Shown one piece after another: positions 63,886-64,000 of a DNA stretch of 64,000 bases. Under the pieces are notes generated by a model, which was not told where the DNA came from, ran no database searches, and was given only the letters and a program-made list of their open reading frames with translations. Source of the DNA: Halobacteriovoraceae bacterium (GTDB lineage: Bacteria; Bdellovibrionota; Bacteriovoracia; Bacteriovoracales; Bacteriovoracaceae); contig PASP01000009.1 in NCBI GenBank assembly GCA_002712005.1, positions 136,927 through 200,926 on the forward strand, read 5' to 3'. The number at the start of each line of letters is the position of its first letter. The first letter of the stretch is position 1. A program made the translations under genes and the position numbers.

Positions 63886-64000
63886 TTAGTGGTTTGAGAT
63901 AAGTCCGATATTGAAGGCATAGCTATAGATATCGAGATGCTTTTGCAGCTGTAAAATCTTCTTAGTCGTATTCCAAGTTCTTCTAAATAATCGATTAATA
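63886..64000 (-). CDS. Partial minus-strand gene (C-terminal 38 codons)
   Basis: The reverse strand is open from the window edge to a stop at 63886. The visible end reads INRLFRRTWNTTKKILQLQK, then HLDIYSYAFNIGLISNH. It looks like natural protein, basic then mixed, and ends before a terminator, which supports a real gene. Too little is visible to name a family. Confidence 0.45.
   Translation of the reverse strand, partial: INRLFRRTWNTTKKILQLQKHLDIYSYAFNIGLISNH

Noticed and set aside
1..64000. tRNA, rRNA, insertion sequence, prophage or integrase
   Set aside because: I looked for tRNA-like clover-leaf ends, transposase and phage gene signatures and found none.

Overview
The window reads as AT-rich (roughly 40% G+C) chromosomal DNA of a Gram-negative bacterium. 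The secreted-protein complement (many Sec signal peptides, several very long unrecognised secreted proteins and lipoproteins, a secreted endonuclease I, an L,D-transpeptidase-like wall enzyme, metalloprotease-like lipoproteins) together with amino-acid-catabolic metabolism suggests a predatory or scavenging Bdellovibrionota-type organism, perhaps the Bacteriovorax/Halobacteriovorax/Peredibacter side. That assignment is an inference: there is no rRNA or other phylogenetic marker here. I see no tRNA, rRNA, IS element, prophage or CRISPR array. The region looks like core genome with lineage-specific secreted genes rather than an island.

Layout. 1-4.1 kb (minus strand): the N-terminus of a cation:proton antiporter, DUF523 and DUF501 genes, a glyoxalase-like secreted protein, and a 3-hydroxyacyl-CoA dehydrogenase that appears split into two overlapping genes. 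4.2-7.8 kb: a TauE/SafE exporter, then hppD, a PaaG-like isomerase and an orphan PaaA-like di-iron protein (aromatic catabolism). 8-11.2 kb: small secreted proteins and a secreted endonuclease I. 11.6-15.1 kb: a fused indolepyruvate:ferredoxin oxidoreductase, followed by a secreted aspartyl-protease-like protein, a Nudix/metallo-beta-lactamase fusion and a sensor kinase. 19.3-25.8 kb: a FliM-like protein, cytidine deaminase, DUF2797, an esterase, an L,D-transpeptidase-like protein and acetyl-CoA synthetase. 26-30.6 kb: two secreted proteins. 30.8-37.7 kb: a leucine/isovalerate (liu-type) operon with methylcrotonyl-CoA carboxylase in three subunits, methylglutaconyl-CoA hydratase, HMG-CoA lyase and a second enoyl-CoA hydratase. 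37.8-40.7 kb: two lipoproteins and a Rep/UvrD helicase. 40.8-44.7 kb: a two-subunit class I fumarase whose alpha subunit carries a histone-H1-like Lys/Ala/Thr tail, then acetoacetyl-CoA synthetase. 44.7-59 kb: very large secreted proteins and lipoproteins on the minus strand, enclosing an RDD-like membrane protein and uppP. 59.3-64 kb: a small secreted protein, cinA, a COG2509 flavoprotein, a secreted protein and the C-terminus of one more minus-strand gene.

How it fits together. Leucine is degraded to acetoacetate plus acetyl-CoA by the liu-type operon. AacS and Acs activate acetoacetate and acetate, and fumarase serves the TCA cycle. HppD, the aryl-pyruvate oxidoreductase and the Paa-like genes point to oxidation of aromatic amino acids. 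This suits an organism that lives on prey or environmental protein. The secreted nuclease, proteases and wall enzyme would act outside the cytoplasm.

The most unusual item is the lysine-rich, histone-like tail on fumarase alpha (40806-42143). It has its own start codon and ribosome binding site and runs in frame into a complete catalytic domain. Other items worth a look are an Arg in place of a metal-ligand His in the PaaA-like protein, a separately encoded PepSY-like partner next to a thermolysin-like lipoprotein, a two-lobed aspartyl-protease-like protein, a hairpin that buries a Shine-Dalgarno sequence at 29.5 kb, and an excess of the tetranucleotide GGCC.
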